Source: Bacteroidales bacterium (GTDB taxonomy: Bacteria; Bacteroidota; Bacteroidia; Bacteroidales; UBA932). From it: a DNA stretch of 64,000 bases. Within the stretch, counting starts at the first letter, position 1. The number at the start of each line of letters is the position of its first letter. The position numbers and the translations under genes are program-made. This document shows positions 31,589-42,200 of the stretch, piece by piece. The stretch spans positions 93,330 through 157,329 of the forward strand of contig JAFRSW010000004.1 of NCBI GenBank assembly GCA_017427385.1, given 5' to 3'. The notes beneath the pieces are model-generated. The model was not told the DNA's origin, did no database searches, and saw only the letters and a list, made by a program, of their open reading frames with translations.

Positions 31589-33037
31589 ATGAGACGATGC
31601 ATTTTCTCTCTGATTCTGTCGGCTGCTGCGCTGTTCGCCCTGGTCTCCTGTGGAGAAAAGGGGCCTGAAGGCGGATCGACAGACGTTCAGGTAGAGCTCA
31701 GATCCGGCATCACCGCACCCAATGCGGCTGGAGACGAGGTTTACGACTTTCTCAAAGCAGGAAACGTCGGGTTCGCGACCAACGCCGGAGACCGCGGCGA
31801 GGTGGCAATGTCGCTCAAGTCGCAGGCGCTGGGCGGCAAATGCGAGGTAATGAGGGCCGCCACCAAGCTCTGGTGCTACAGCGGCGGCGCAAGCGGTGAA
31901 GTCCAGACTTTCTCGGTGCCGAGCGTATCCGCCGGCCTGGACGGCATGGTATTCTGCACCGAAACCATCAGCCTGGAGGGCGACGAGCCCTGCTCGGGCG
32001 CCATCAGGCCCCTCACCTCGGGTGTGGTTCTGGAACTGATGGATTCCCATGGGAAGTGGACCGGCAAGGCCGTGAGTTCGGTCACGATGAAGGCCTCCGC
32101 CGGCAAGTCCCTGGCGGGAGATATCACCCTCTGCCTGAAGGAATCCCGCGTGGGAGAGCTCAAGAATGCATCCGACACCATATCGTTCACCTGCACCGAA
32201 AGCACGAAGGTGGGTACCGCGAGCCTGTCCGCCGTGGTGCTGCCCTGCGCTTTCACCGGCAGCATCGACATAGTGGCCGACGGTTTTACCGCCACCCTCA
32301 CCATAGACCAGCCGCTGTATCTGCAGGCGGGCTATGTCAAGCATATCCAGGTGGATATGGCTATGGCGGAGGTCGAGGCCGAAGTGATCAAGCACTTCCC
32401 CTACCGCCTCGCCATCATGGGAGACTCCATCTCCACCTTCGACGGCATAATCCCTGCGAGCCACCGTCCTTACTATCCTACTACGAACGCCGTATGTGCG
32501 GACGTGGATGACTGGAAGAAGACCTACTGGGGCCACCTGATCAACGATTACTGGCACTGCGAACTGGATGTCAACACGTCCTGGAGCGGCAGTTGCGTCG
32601 CCGATGGGGATCCGGCCAACAACCGCACCCCGTTCGTGAAGCGCATGGACCAGTTCAAGAATCCGGATACCATAATCCTCTTCGGCGGCACCAACGACTG
32701 CCAGGCAAGCCGGCAGATAGCGCTCGGTTCGTTCGATTTCGACTCCCCGCTGGAATCCCTCAACAAGTACGCCCGCTTCCGCGAGGCCTACATATGGGTG
32801 ATCCGCACTCTCCAGGAGAAGTTCCCGGAGGCCCAGATTATCTGCATCGTGGGCAACCACATAGAAGGTGAGTACGGCAATTCCGTCAAGACCATCGCAG
32901 ACCACTTCGGCCTGCCGGTCGTCGATTTCCGGAATGACACCCAGGTGACCATCTACACCGAACTGCACCCCAACGCCGCGGGCCACGCCCACATGGCGGA
33001 ACGTATTTACAATGAAACCCTCAGCCTGTTCCAATAA
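31589..33037 (+). CDS. Lipoprotein with N-terminal beta domain and SGNH hydrolase domain
   Basis: A protein of 482 residues, lipoprotein Cys at 21 (ALVSC). Residues of about 25-260 form a beta-rich part that resembles fimbrillin-like proteins in style but that I cannot name. From about 268 there is an SGNH esterase: block I LAIMGDSISTFDG (Ser about 278), block III FGGTNDCQAS and block V ELHPNAAGHAHM. SGNH proteins of this kind are carbohydrate acyl esterases or lipases. The next gene starts 3 bases later, so the two surface proteins are coexpressed. Confidence 0.82.
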   Translation: MRRCIFSLILSAAALFALVSCGEKGPEGGSTDVQVELRSGITAPNAAGDEVYDFLKAGNVGFATNAGDRGEVAMSLKSQALGGKCEVMRAATKLWCYSGGASGEVQTFSVPSVSAGLDGMVFCTETISLEGDEPCSGAIRPLTSGVVLELMDSHGKWTGKAVSSVTMKASAGKSLAGDITLCLKESRVGELKNASDTISFTCTESTKVGTASLSAVVLPCAFTGSIDIVADGFTATLTIDQPLYLQAGYVKHIQVDMAMAEVEAEVIKHFPYRLAIMGDSISTFDGIIPASHRPYYPTTNAVCADVDDWKKTYWGHLINDYWHCELDVNTSWSGSCVADGDPANNRTPFVKRMDQFKNPDTIILFGGTNDCQASRQIALGSFDFDSPLESLNKYARFREAYIWVIRTLQEKFPEAQIICIVGNHIEGEYGNSVKTIADHFGLPVVDFRNDTQVTIYTELHPNAAGHAHMAERIYNETLSLFQ

Positions 33038-33040
33038 GAT

Positions 33041-35284
33041 ATGAAATACCGTATTCTCGTATGTCTCGCGCTGGCCGCAGCGGTCTTCGCCTGCAATAAA
33101 CCCGAAGAGGAACAGTTAATCGACATGCCTTCCTTCGGCGCTGACCCCGTGCCAAGCCCCGAAGACGGCAATGGCTACGTTACCATCAGCATCCCCGCCG
33201 CCGAAGGCCTCGCATGGGCCGCAGGCGACCAGATAAGCGTGCAGGGCGCTTCCGCCACGGAAACCTATACCCTCATCCCCGGATCGTCGTCCGTCAAGGG
33301 CACGTTCCGCGGCAAGGAGGTGGCCGGCACAAGCTTCAACATCCTAATCCCCGGCCCCCAGACTTCCTACGAGGCCATGGCCGCGAAGGATTATTCCCAG
33401 CAGACCCAGGCGAAGAACGGGGACAAGTCCCACATCGCGCAGCTGTATGCCCTGAAGGGCGTGACCACGCTGTCGGACGTCACCCTTTCTTCCGAGTGGG
33501 CTGCCGCGAACGGCGGGCAGTTCCTCAAGACGGGAGTGATGACTCTCGACATCCAGGCCCCCTCCGCCATGCAGACGGTATCCTCGCTGGAGGTCGAATC
33601 TTCCGTGGCGGCGTTCGGGAAGTACACGCTCATCCTTCCCGCCTTGGACATGGCAGCCCTCAGCCACAAGATAAAGGCCTACATCAACCTACCCTGGAGC
33701 ACCCCTGTGCCCGCTGCGGGAGATGTTATCACCATCACCCTGAACGGCGACAAGACCGCCACCAAGGCCGCCACCCTCACCGCTGAAAACGCGGGAGCTT
33801 TGGTCAGCATCTCGCTGGACGGCAAGGAATGGCAGGGAGACGGCCTCGTGATCGCTGGCAACGGCACCAAGGACGCCCCCTACCTCATCGCCTCGGCGGA
33901 CGACCTGGTCTGCATGAAGGACATGCTTGTGGAGGATGCCTCCGGCCCGGTGTACTTCCGGATGACGGCCGACGTGGACATGTCCGGTAATGACTGGACC
34001 CCGCTCGTGACCCAGAACAAGGTGTTCCCGCTCGATTTCGACGGCAACGGCCACAAGATATCCAACCTGAAAGTCAGCGGGGAAGCCAATTTCCCGAGCT
34101 TCGTCGGCGTGCTCGCCGGATCGGTTCATGATGTCACCTTCGATAAACCCGTGATTGCAACCACCGCAGCCAGCGAAACCGGCGTGGTGTGCGGATGGGC
34201 CGGACGTTCCGCTGGCGACATCACCGCCAGCATAATCAATGTGACGGTTACCGGCGCGTCCATAACCCTTCCCGCCTCGGCTCCCGTGGGCATGATCGCC
34301 GGCCAGGGCATGAAGGTCACCATCAGGAACTGCCATGCCACCGGCAACATCGAGGGGGCTGTAACCTGCTCCGGAGGCATCCTGGGCAACATTGCCCTGA
34401 GCGATGACGGCTCCATCATAGAGGGCTGCTCCTTCACCGGCAACATCAACATGCCCGCTGCGGGCGACTACAACGGCGGCATCGTGGGTGCCATACGCAA
34501 GGGAGCCCAGAACATCACCATCAGCGGCTGCCGGGCAGAGGCTGACATCACTTCCGGCACTTCGAAGGGATACATCGGCGGCATCCTGGGTGCCAACTGG
34601 AACGGCAACGGCGCCGTAACCATCGAGAAGTGCTCCTACAAGGGCACCATCAAGACCATAGCTACCGGCAACGGCGGATCCGGCCTCGGAGGCATATGCG
34701 GCTACACCCAGGCCATCACCATCCGCAACTGCAAGTCCGAGGGCACTATCACTCAGTGCAACTACGGCATTGGCGGCATCGCAGGCACGGTTTTCCAGAA
34801 CTGCACCTTCGAGAACTGCATCTCCACCATGACGCTCTACAGCCGTCACGGAACCGGCGGAATCGCGGGCCGTGCGGACAACAACGCCAATGCGTCCGAC
34901 GCCACCACCGGTTACAACAACGCATTCATCAAGTGCATAGCGTGGAACGATTCCATCAAGTCCCGCCTTTCCATCGGCTCCGGCAACCTGTCGGACGGCG
35001 CCGTCGTGGGCAAGTGCGTCAGCAAGAACATCCACCAGGGATGCGTCTACCGCCCCGATATGGTCTTCGAGTGCTATGCCGACACTGCATACAACGTGCT
35101 CTTCGACCAGGCGGACAACGATGCCTCCGGTGCTCTGGAGATTCCCACGTCGCTCGGGCAGTACTACTGGCCGTACCACGGCAAGGCCGCGGCCGCTGGC
35201 AAGACTGCGTCCGACGTGGCCAGGGACCTCGGATGGGATACCACCATCTGGGATCTCAGCGGAAATGTTCCGGTCTTGAAATAA
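33041..35284 (+). CDS. Fimbrillin-like/GLUG beta-helix lipoprotein
   Basis: A 747-residue lipoprotein (Cys at 18, AVFAC). Residues of about 30-260 resemble the fimbrillin-like lipoproteins (ISIPAAEGLAWAAGDQISVQG, GDVITITLNGDKTA). From about 280 comes a beta-helix: FRMTADVDMSGNDWTPL, FDGNGHKISNLKVSG and a series of GLUG-type turns (GGILGNIA, GGIVGAIRKG, GGILGANWNG, GGIAGTV, GGIAGRADNN). The C-terminus has YHGKAAAAGKTASDVARDLGW, then IWDLSGNVPVLK, which is shared with the proteins at 44570 and 46307. It is probably a surface adhesin or glycan-binding protein. It converges with the flippase gene 3 bases away. Confidence 0.8.
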   Translation: MKYRILVCLALAAAVFACNKPEEEQLIDMPSFGADPVPSPEDGNGYVTISIPAAEGLAWAAGDQISVQGASATETYTLIPGSSSVKGTFRGKEVAGTSFNILIPGPQTSYEAMAAKDYSQQTQAKNGDKSHIAQLYALKGVTTLSDVTLSSEWAAANGGQFLKTGVMTLDIQAPSAMQTVSSLEVESSVAAFGKYTLILPALDMAALSHKIKAYINLPWSTPVPAAGDVITITLNGDKTATKAATLTAENAGALVSISLDGKEWQGDGLVIAGNGTKDAPYLIASADDLVCMKDMLVEDASGPVYFRMTADVDMSGNDWTPLVTQNKVFPLDFDGNGHKISNLKVSGEANFPSFVGVLAGSVHDVTFDKPVIATTAASETGVVCGWAGRSAGDITASIINVTVTGASITLPASAPVGMIAGQGMKVTIRNCHATGNIEGAVTCSGGILGNIALSDDGSIIEGCSFTGNINMPAAGDYNGGIVGAIRKGAQNITISGCRAEADITSGTSKGYIGGILGANWNGNGAVTIEKCSYKGTIKTIATGNGGSGLGGICGYTQAITIRNCKSEGTITQCNYGIGGIAGTVFQNCTFENCISTMTLYSRHGTGGIAGRADNNANASDATTGYNNAFIKCIAWNDSIKSRLSIGSGNLSDGAVVGKCVSKNIHQGCVYRPDMVFECYADTAYNVLFDQADNDASGALEIPTSLGQYYWPYHGKAAAAGKTASDVARDLGWDTTIWDLSGNVPVLK

Positions 35285-35287
35285 GGG

Positions 35288-36748
35288 CTAACGCTTCTTG
35301 ATCGCAAGTTTCCAGACTGCGAGGCAGTACGGAACCAACAGGATGGTGCCTATTCCCATAAGCGGGATAGGCGCCATTTTTGTATGCGAGAGCGCGGTAT
35401 ATCCCGCGAATATGATCATCGCGAAGGCAAAGAAGCCCAGGATCATGCGCATATCATATTTGATGGGATATTTCTTCTGGCCGATGAAGTAGCTCAACAG
35501 CATCGCAGTGGCGTAGCCGGCAAAGCCGCCCCAGGCGCAGGCCATATAGCCCCAGCGGGGGATTCCGAAGATGTTTACCGCCACCATCACCAATGCGCCT
35601 ATGGCGCTCATGACCGCGCCCCATAGAGTCTGGTCACTGAGCTTGTACCAGAAGGAGAGGTTGAAGTATATGCCCATAAAGATCTCTGCCATCATAACTA
35701 TCGGCACCACCGCCATTCCGGCGCGGTAATCGCCGCCTATAATCAGCTGGATAAGAGGCAGATAAATCACTACGGCGAGGAATGCAAGCAAGGTGAAGAT
35801 GACGAAGTATTTCATTCCGTCCGCCAGGGTTTCGGGGCTGTTCTTGTCCCGGCTGCCGCTGAAGACTATGGGCTCGTAGGCATAGCGGAAGGCCTGCGTC
35901 AGCAGGGCCATTATCATCGCTATCTTCACGCAGGCGCCGTAGATGCCGAGTTGGACCATCCCCTCCGGGCTCTTGTCTACCAGAGGATATAATATCTTGT
36001 CTGCCACCTGGTTGAACACGCCCACCAGACTCAGGATCAGCAGCGGCCAGCTGTATGTCAGCAGACGCTTCGCCAGGCTTCCGTCGAATCCGTAGGTGAT
36101 GCCCTTCATTTCTTTGATGAATCCGAAGGTCACCAGGCCTGTGCAGATCAGGTTCGCGAAGAATACCAGCCCCACGCCATAGTTGTACTTTACGAAGATT
36201 TCCATCAGTTCAGGATGTGCCGCGCCCATCTTTGGAAGCACCAGGAAGATGAAAAGATTGAGAAGTATGTTGGGGATGATGAATGCGAACTTCAGCATCA
36301 TGAACTTCACCGGCCGTTTCTGCTGCCGCAGACGGCTGAACATTATGGCTTGGAAGGCATCCAGGGCCACGATGGCGACCATGCATCCTATGTATTCCGG
36401 GTGCTCGGCGTATCCCATGGCACCGGCGATAGGCTGAAGGAAGATCATTACCAGCGCGAAGAACAGCAACGCTACTCCACCGACCATTCTCAGTATGGTG
36501 CTGTACACCAGTTTCTCATCCTCCCCGTCCTTATTGCAGAAACGGAAGAGGGTGGTCTCCATGCCGAAAGTGAGGAGGGCCAGCAGCAGAGCGGTGTAGG
36601 CATACAGGTTCGTAACGATCCCGTAACCCCCGCTCTCCGCCATGATCACGCGGGTATAGACGGGCACGAGCAGATAGTTGAGGAATCTGCCCACTATGCT
36701 GCTGAGGCCGTAGATGGCCGTATCTTTCGCGAGGGATTTGAGGTTCAT
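35288..36748 (-). CDS. Polysaccharide flippase (MOP/Wzx-like)
   Basis: An inner-membrane protein of 486 residues with about 12-14 hydrophobic helices. The N-terminus (LAKDTAIYGLSSIVGRFLNYLLVPVYTRV) is typical of polysaccharide-biosynthesis exporters of the MATE-like superfamily, which flip lipid-linked glycans. There are no other glycan-assembly genes nearby. It starts 1 base after the stop of the EEP gene, so both are probably one transcript. Confidence 0.9.
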   Translation of the reverse strand: MNLKSLAKDTAIYGLSSIVGRFLNYLLVPVYTRVIMAESGGYGIVTNLYAYTALLLALLTFGMETTLFRFCNKDGEDEKLVYSTILRMVGGVALLFFALVMIFLQPIAGAMGYAEHPEYIGCMVAIVALDAFQAIMFSRLRQQKRPVKFMMLKFAFIIPNILLNLFIFLVLPKMGAAHPELMEIFVKYNYGVGLVFFANLICTGLVTFGFIKEMKGITYGFDGSLAKRLLTYSWPLLILSLVGVFNQVADKILYPLVDKSPEGMVQLGIYGACVKIAMIMALLTQAFRYAYEPIVFSGSRDKNSPETLADGMKYFVIFTLLAFLAVVIYLPLIQLIIGGDYRAGMAVVPIVMMAEIFMGIYFNLSFWYKLSDQTLWGAVMSAIGALVMVAVNIFGIPRWGYMACAWGGFAGYATAMLLSYFIGQKKYPIKYDMRMILGFFAFAMIIFAGYTALSHTKMAPIPLMGIGTILLVPYCLAVWKLAIKKR

Positions 36749-36749
36749 G

Positions 36750-37583
36750 CTACTGTATCTTTATTACCACTAAAACGGGAAGATGGTCGGAGGCCTCTTT
36801 CACATCTCCTTTCTTGAAACTGACAGGCACCTTGGCATCCAAAACCGTAACCCTGCCGGCGGAGCGCTTGTGGACCATTATATAATCTATGCATTTGCTT
36901 GGTTTCGCCGCGCTGAAAGTGAATGCATCGGGGGAGATGATGGCCCATTCTTCCTTCATCTGCATGATGGTTTCGCTCTGGGGCAGGGCGTTGAAATCCC
37001 CGCAGAGGATGACAGGCTTCGAGGAAGTGCCGTAATGAGTTTCCACCCAAGAGTTAATAGTTTCTGCCTGAGCGTGTTGAGCCTCTGCGGACTTGTGGTC
37101 GAGATGGGTGGAGCAGAATACGAAACGCTCGAATTCGCAGACCGCCAGTGCGCGCTGTTCGGAACCGTCACCCTTCGGCAGGGTGACCCTGTACTGCCTC
37201 ACTATCTTAAGGTCCGGAGAGGATGCTATGCCTATGCCGTATTTGCCTCCCCTATAGGCCATGGCGGGGGCGAAGGTGCAGTTCCATTTTCCCATGGCGT
37301 CGCAGAAATCCTTCAGCTGGTACTCGGGATGCCTGGTGGTGCAACTGTCCAGTTCGTTCATCGAAACTGCGCAAACGCCGAGCTCGTTCATCATGGCAGC
37401 AACCATGGATGTGGAATTGAATTCGCTCTTAAAGAATCCGCCTACGTTATAATGTGCGAGCCGGATGGCATCCTTGTCCAGAACGGATGGGGCGGGGAGC
37501 CCATTGGCGTTCTTGGGTCCGCATGAGGTGAAGATGAGGGCGAGGAAAGCCAGGTACAGATAATTTGATATTCTGAACATCAT
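36750..37583 (-). CDS. EEP-family lipoprotein
   Basis: A 277-residue secreted protein. The start at 37583 (or 37580; two ATGs in a row) gives a lipoprotein signal with IFTSC, Cys at 21. The EEP domain follows with RLAHYNVGGF, SMNELDSC, CSTHLDH, LCGDFNALPQSE and ASDHLPVLVV, so the catalytic set is complete. It is more distant from the three EEP proteins at 5143-12608 than these are from one another. The -7 promoter element lies so close to the ATG that the mRNA may have almost no leader. Confidence 0.85.
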   Translation of the reverse strand: MMFRISNYLYLAFLALIFTSCGPKNANGLPAPSVLDKDAIRLAHYNVGGFFKSEFNSTSMVAAMMNELGVCAVSMNELDSCTTRHPEYQLKDFCDAMGKWNCTFAPAMAYRGGKYGIGIASSPDLKIVRQYRVTLPKGDGSEQRALAVCEFERFVFCSTHLDHKSAEAQHAQAETINSWVETHYGTSSKPVILCGDFNALPQSETIMQMKEEWAIISPDAFTFSAAKPSKCIDYIMVHKRSAGRVTVLDAKVPVSFKKGDVKEASDHLPVLVVIKIQ

Positions 37584-37588
37584 ATTCG

Positions 37589-37596
37589 CAAAGGTA
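37589..37596 (-). promoter_or_regulatory. -7 promoter element of the EEP-flippase operon
   Basis: TACCTTTG on the minus strand, ending 5 bases before ATG 37583; the transcript would start almost at the start codon. Confidence 0.55.
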
Positions 37597-37610
37597 AGGA
37601 AAAAAGTGAT

Positions 37611-37618
37611 TATATTTG
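37611..37618 (+). promoter_or_regulatory. -7 promoter element of the ECF sigma gene
   Basis: TATATTTG, 8 bases before ATG 37627. It is divergent from the element at 37589-37596, with only 14 bases between the two boxes. Confidence 0.6.
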
Positions 37619-37626
37619 CACACCAC

Positions 37627-38124
37627 ATGAACGTAGAAGCACTCTTCAGGCAGTATTATCCCCGACTCCGGAATTACGCGTCCCGGTTTGTCGGAAATGC
37701 GTTCGTGGCCGACGATATCGTTCAGGAATGCTTTGTAAAACTTTACGAGCGCAGATTCCGGGTCAAAGATGTGTCGCCGGCCGCCCTACTGTTCGTGATG
37801 GTGCGCAATTCCTGCCTCAATTATGTCAAGCGCAAGGCTCTAGTTGAAACAGGCAATCCCTTCCTTGTAGCTGCGGATCTGACCCCGGAAGACGACCTTA
37901 TGTATGAAGAGCTTCGTCTGGAGATAAACAGGGTGATGGCGAAACTCCCTCCCAAATGCCGCGAGGTGTTCCAGATGAGCCGTTTCGAAGGGCTGAAGGT
38001 GCGGGAGATAGCGGACAGGACGAACACTTCCACCCAGAACGTGGAGAAGCATATCGCCCGTGCCCTGGAAGTGTTCTCGCGCCACTTTGCCGGGCTTGAC
38101 ATATCCGCAGGAGGTCTGGTCTGA
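37627..38124 (+). CDS. ECF RNA polymerase sigma factor (PUL regulator)
   Basis: A protein of 165 residues. Sigma region 2 reads ALFRQYYPRLRNYASRFVGN and ADDIVQECFVKLYERRF; region 4 reads LPPKCREVFQMSRFEGLKVREIADRTN with the helix-turn-helix TSTQNVEKHIARAL. The start is ATG 37627, close to its promoter. With the FecR-type protein and the STN-bearing SusC encoded next, it forms the usual Bacteroidetes trans-envelope relay, in which glycan arrival at SusC frees the sigma factor to transcribe the PUL. Confidence 0.96.
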   Translation: MNVEALFRQYYPRLRNYASRFVGNAFVADDIVQECFVKLYERRFRVKDVSPAALLFVMVRNSCLNYVKRKALVETGNPFLVAADLTPEDDLMYEELRLEINRVMAKLPPKCREVFQMSRFEGLKVREIADRTNTSTQNVEKHIARALEVFSRHFAGLDISAGGLV

Positions 38125-38214
38125 AAAAAAATAGAGATTTTTTCTTTTTCGAAGGTTGGTTTTTGACCGGCCTTTTTGTTTATAGTATGTATTTACGCGC
38201 ATAATACTAGAACA

Positions 38215-39177
38215 GTGACCGACTTTAAGCAAGCAGCCTTCGACTACTTTCGTGGAGAAATATCCCCGGAAAGGGAGCGTGAACTGTATGCATGGGTGAA
38301 ATCCTGCGACAGCAACCTGATGATTCTACACGGATGGGAGGAGGAATGGAAAACTTCTGAACAACCCGGATTAAACGACAAATGGACCCGCATTCTCGGG
38401 CGCGTGGCAGCCAGGGAGACCCTGGAAGAAGGTGTTATCCACACTAAAAGGAGAAATACATTCTGGTGGTATGCCGTTAGCGCAGCTGCAGCTGTGGCAA
38501 TCGTGCTGGTATTCGCTCTCCGCCCCACACCGATGCAACTTTATGCGATGGAAGCTCCTGCGGGTGAAAAATGCCGGGTATTCCTCCCGGACAGCTCGGT
38601 CGTATGGCTGAATTCCGGTTCGAGAATAAGTTTCGACGAATCTTTTAACGTCAAAAGCCGCAATGTAACTCTTGTGGGTGAAGGTTATTTTGATGTCACC
38701 CACAACGACAAGAAACCTTTCGTGGTTAACTGCGGCCAGGTCACCGTGCTGGTAAAGGGCACCAAGTTCAATGTTTCTGCGTACGAGGAAGACAGATTCG
38801 TTGAAACCAGCGTGACCGATGGACATGTGGTATTCTCTCACGGCCCGGCTCACCTGGACCTCTATAAAGGGCAGTCCGCCCGATTCGACATGCTTTCGCG
38901 CAGGTTCTCACGCTCGACCGAAGATCCCTCCGATGCTTCCGGATGGACCGAAAGCCGCTTCGTCTATAACAATATCAATCTCTCGGCACTCGCGGAGAAG
39001 CTTTCCCGCACGTATGCCGTGAAGTTCCATTTCAACACTACGGAGTATCTCGACAAGGAATTCAGTATTTCGCTCCGCAACAACGAAACTCTCCCCGAAG
39101 TCCTAAAGGCGCTGGAACAGATGATTCCGGTGCGCACCAGGATTGAGGGTCAGGACGTATATATCGACAAAAAGTAA
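38215..39177 (+). CDS. FecR-family anti-sigma factor
   Basis: A 320-residue inner-membrane protein. The start is GTG 38215, which gives MTDFKQAAFDYFRGEISPEREREL, the usual N-terminal sigma-binding beginning. One membrane helix (FWWYAVSAAAAVAIVLVFAL) lies at about 82-102. The periplasmic FecR domain has EAPAGEKCRVFLPDSSVVWLNSGS and GEGYFDVTHNDKKPFVV. The C-terminal DUF4974-like domain has YNNINLSALAEKLSRTY and LPEVLKALEQM. It probably contacts the STN domain of the SusC encoded downstream. Confidence 0.95.
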   Translation: MTDFKQAAFDYFRGEISPERERELYAWVKSCDSNLMILHGWEEEWKTSEQPGLNDKWTRILGRVAARETLEEGVIHTKRRNTFWWYAVSAAAAVAIVLVFALRPTPMQLYAMEAPAGEKCRVFLPDSSVVWLNSGSRISFDESFNVKSRNVTLVGEGYFDVTHNDKKPFVVNCGQVTVLVKGTKFNVSAYEEDRFVETSVTDGHVVFSHGPAHLDLYKGQSARFDMLSRRFSRSTEDPSDASGWTESRFVYNNINLSALAEKLSRTYAVKFHFNTTEYLDKEFSISLRNNETLPEVLKALEQMIPVRTRIEGQDVYIDKK

Positions 39178-39213
39178 CAAACCAATATATTTCAACCAAT
39201 AATTTAATCATTC

Positions 39214-42200
39214 ATGAAACTGCAACACAAAACAGGACTTATCGTTCTTCTGCTCTTGATTGTGAGTTTCGCTGCTGGCGCCCAGACGGTGACCGGCAAG
39301 TGGACTAACCAGAGCACGAAAACGGTTCTCAAGGAAATCGAGGCCCAGACCGGGCTCTCTATTTTCTATCGTTCCGACGAAGTGAATGAAAATGCCCAGG
39401 TGACGGCGGAGTTCAAGAACGCCCCCGTTGACAAGGCGCTTCAATCCCTTCTCGGGAAAGACATTGCGGTGACCATCAACGGAAAGATGATCGTTCTGTC
39501 CAAGAACGATGACAAAGGTGCCAAAGATGGCATAATCCGTGGCAAGGTCATTGATTCGACCGGCGAACCGGTTCCCGGTGCCGGCGTGTTCATTAAAGGA
39601 ACCACGAAAGGGGTTTCCACCGATCTGGACGGAAACTATTCCATCGCTGCCACCCCCGGGAACGTGCTGACGGTATCGTCTCTCGGCTATAAGGGGACAG
39701 AAGTGACGGTAGGACGTGCGTCGCTCATCAACATCACTCTTGAGAATGATAACGAGCTGCTGAGCGAATCCGTCGTGGTCGGTTACGGTACCACCAAGAA
39801 AGCCAACCTTACCGGTGCGGTGTCTGTTGTCAAAGCTGAGTCCATCAAGGACCGTTCCGCCCTTGATGTCGCCCATATGCTTCAGGGAACCGTGCCCGGC
39901 CTGAATGTCACATCCTCATCCGGCCGTCCCGGCCAGGCCGCTACGCTGAACATCCGAGGCTGGAACTCCATCAACGGAGGCAGCCCGCTGGTTCTGGTCG
40001 ACGGTGTCGAGGGAGACCTGCAGTACATCAACCCTGTCGATGTCGAGTCTGTATCCGTCATCAAGGATGCCGCCGCTGCGGCCATCTACGGTGCAAAGGG
40101 TTCCGCAGGTGTCATCCTGGTCACCACCAAGAGCGGCAGCAAGGAAAAGGGTGGCAAGGCTACCGTTACCTATAGCGGCCGCTACGGCTACACCGCCCCT
40201 ACCGCTTCCACCGACTGGGAAACCCGCGGTTATTACAGCGTTTACCTCAGCAACCTCTTCATGAAGGCATATAATGGTAGCAATCTCTACGACTATTCGG
40301 ACGCCGACATGCTGGAACTCTGGGCCCGCCGTAACGACAAGGTGGAGAATCCCGAGCGCCCCTGGGTGGTTATTACCCAGGACCAGAGCGGCAAGGACGT
40401 ATATAACTACTATGCCAACACCGACTGGTGGCATGTTCTCTACAAAGACAATAAACCCACCACCAGCCACACCATTACGGCCAGTGGCGCCACCGACAAT
40501 GTGAACTACCTCATCTCTGCCGGATATGTGTACGAGCAGGGTATGTTCAATATCAATCCGGACCACTACGATCGCTACAACCTGCGCGCAAAGGTGGGAT
40601 TCGATGTCAACAAGTGGCTCAAGATCGGCAACAACTTCAGCTATTTCAACAGTGCCTACTTCTATCCGGGCCGCGGAGGCATCAACAACTCCCTCTACGG
40701 CGCATCGGCGCATGCTCCGGCCAGTTTCCCGGCCTATAACCCCGACGGAACCGTGCTGTATGCCACGAAGTACAACAACAATACTATCATGGACGGTCTC
40801 ATGATGGCTCTCAACAACGGAGACAACAACACGGACCGAATCGACAACATCAGCAACACTTTCGATGTTACCATAACTCCTATGAAGGGCTTGACCATCA
40901 AGGGAGACTTTACTTATGCATTCAAGCTTGTCCGCTATACGAACCGCACCATGCCCGGAGAGTATTCGAAGGATCCCGGTGTCATCGTAACCCAGAGTTC
41001 AGGCGCCGCATTCGAGAATAAACTCTCCGAAACAGCAGATGTGCATAAATACAAGGCTGCGAACCTTTATGGAACATACGAGCACAGCTGGAATTCCGGT
41101 TTCAACTTGAAGGCTATGGCCGGTGTCAACTACGAAACCAAGCACATCAAGGATCTGGATGCCATCGGTTACGACCTGTACTCTTACGAACTGAACGACC
41201 TCAACCTCACGGGCGCCGATGCCGACGGCAACAAGCGCATGGAGGTGGCTGGCGGCCAGAACGAATACAAGACAGCCGGTTACTTCGCACGTATCAACTA
41301 CGACTACAAGGGCAGATACCTGCTTGAGACCAATGTCCGTTACGACGGTTCGTCCCGCTTCCTTCGCGGCAGCCGCTGGGTTTTGTCCCCGTCTGTCTCC
41401 CTGGGTTGGAGGATTAGCGAAGAGCCCTTCTTCCAGCCTCTCAAGAGTTGGTGGGACAATGCCAAGATCCGTGCTTCTTTCGGTCAGCTTGGCAACCAGC
41501 AGATGAGCGAGTACTATCCTTCCATCCGCACCATTTCCACAGGTTCCCAGTCCTCGTATCTGCTGGGCGGTCCCAAGCCCGCGCTCGCCAGCATTTCGGC
41601 TCCGGTATCATCCGGCCTTACATGGGAACGTTCCATCCAGAAGAACATTGGTGTTGACATGACCTTCCTGAAGGGACGCCTCGATCTTTCTGCCGAAGCT
41701 TATATCCGCGACACCAAAGACATGCTCACCGCCGGCGAGGTTCTCCCCGCCACCTACGGCTACAGCAGCGCTCCTAAGGAAAATGTCGCAGACCTCCGCA
41801 CTAAGGGTTGGGAATTCAACCTTGGATGGAAAGATTCATTCAAGCTTGCAGGCAAACCGTTCCATTACAATGTCAGCGTGCTGCTGAGTGACTATGTGTC
41901 TCACATCACCCGCTTCAACAACCCCGACAAACTCTTCGCAAAGAATTACTGGGAAGGCATGCGGTACGGCGACATCTGGGGTTACCATATTGTCGGTCTA
42001 TTCGCTTCGGATGAAGCTGCCGCCGACTGGATGTCCAAAGTGGACCAGTCCAAGGTGAACAGCATCATCAATGCAAGTACTGGCAACATCAACCCTGTCA
42101 CCGGCGCTCCCGGTGTACGTGCCGGCGACCTTCAGTTCGCAGATCTGGACGGCAACGGCAAGATCGACAAGGGCAATGAAAAGGTAGGTGACAGCGGTGA

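Noticed and set aside
31571-33034. Minus-strand open frame of 487 codons
   Set aside because: Shadow of the SGNH lipoprotein gene.
33689-35179. Long minus-strand open frame of 496 codons
   Set aside because: Shadow of the GLUG repeats, which give repetitive antisense text.
35288-36748. Flippase gene as part of a capsule cluster
   Set aside because: No glycosyltransferase, polymerase or nucleotide-sugar gene lies near it.
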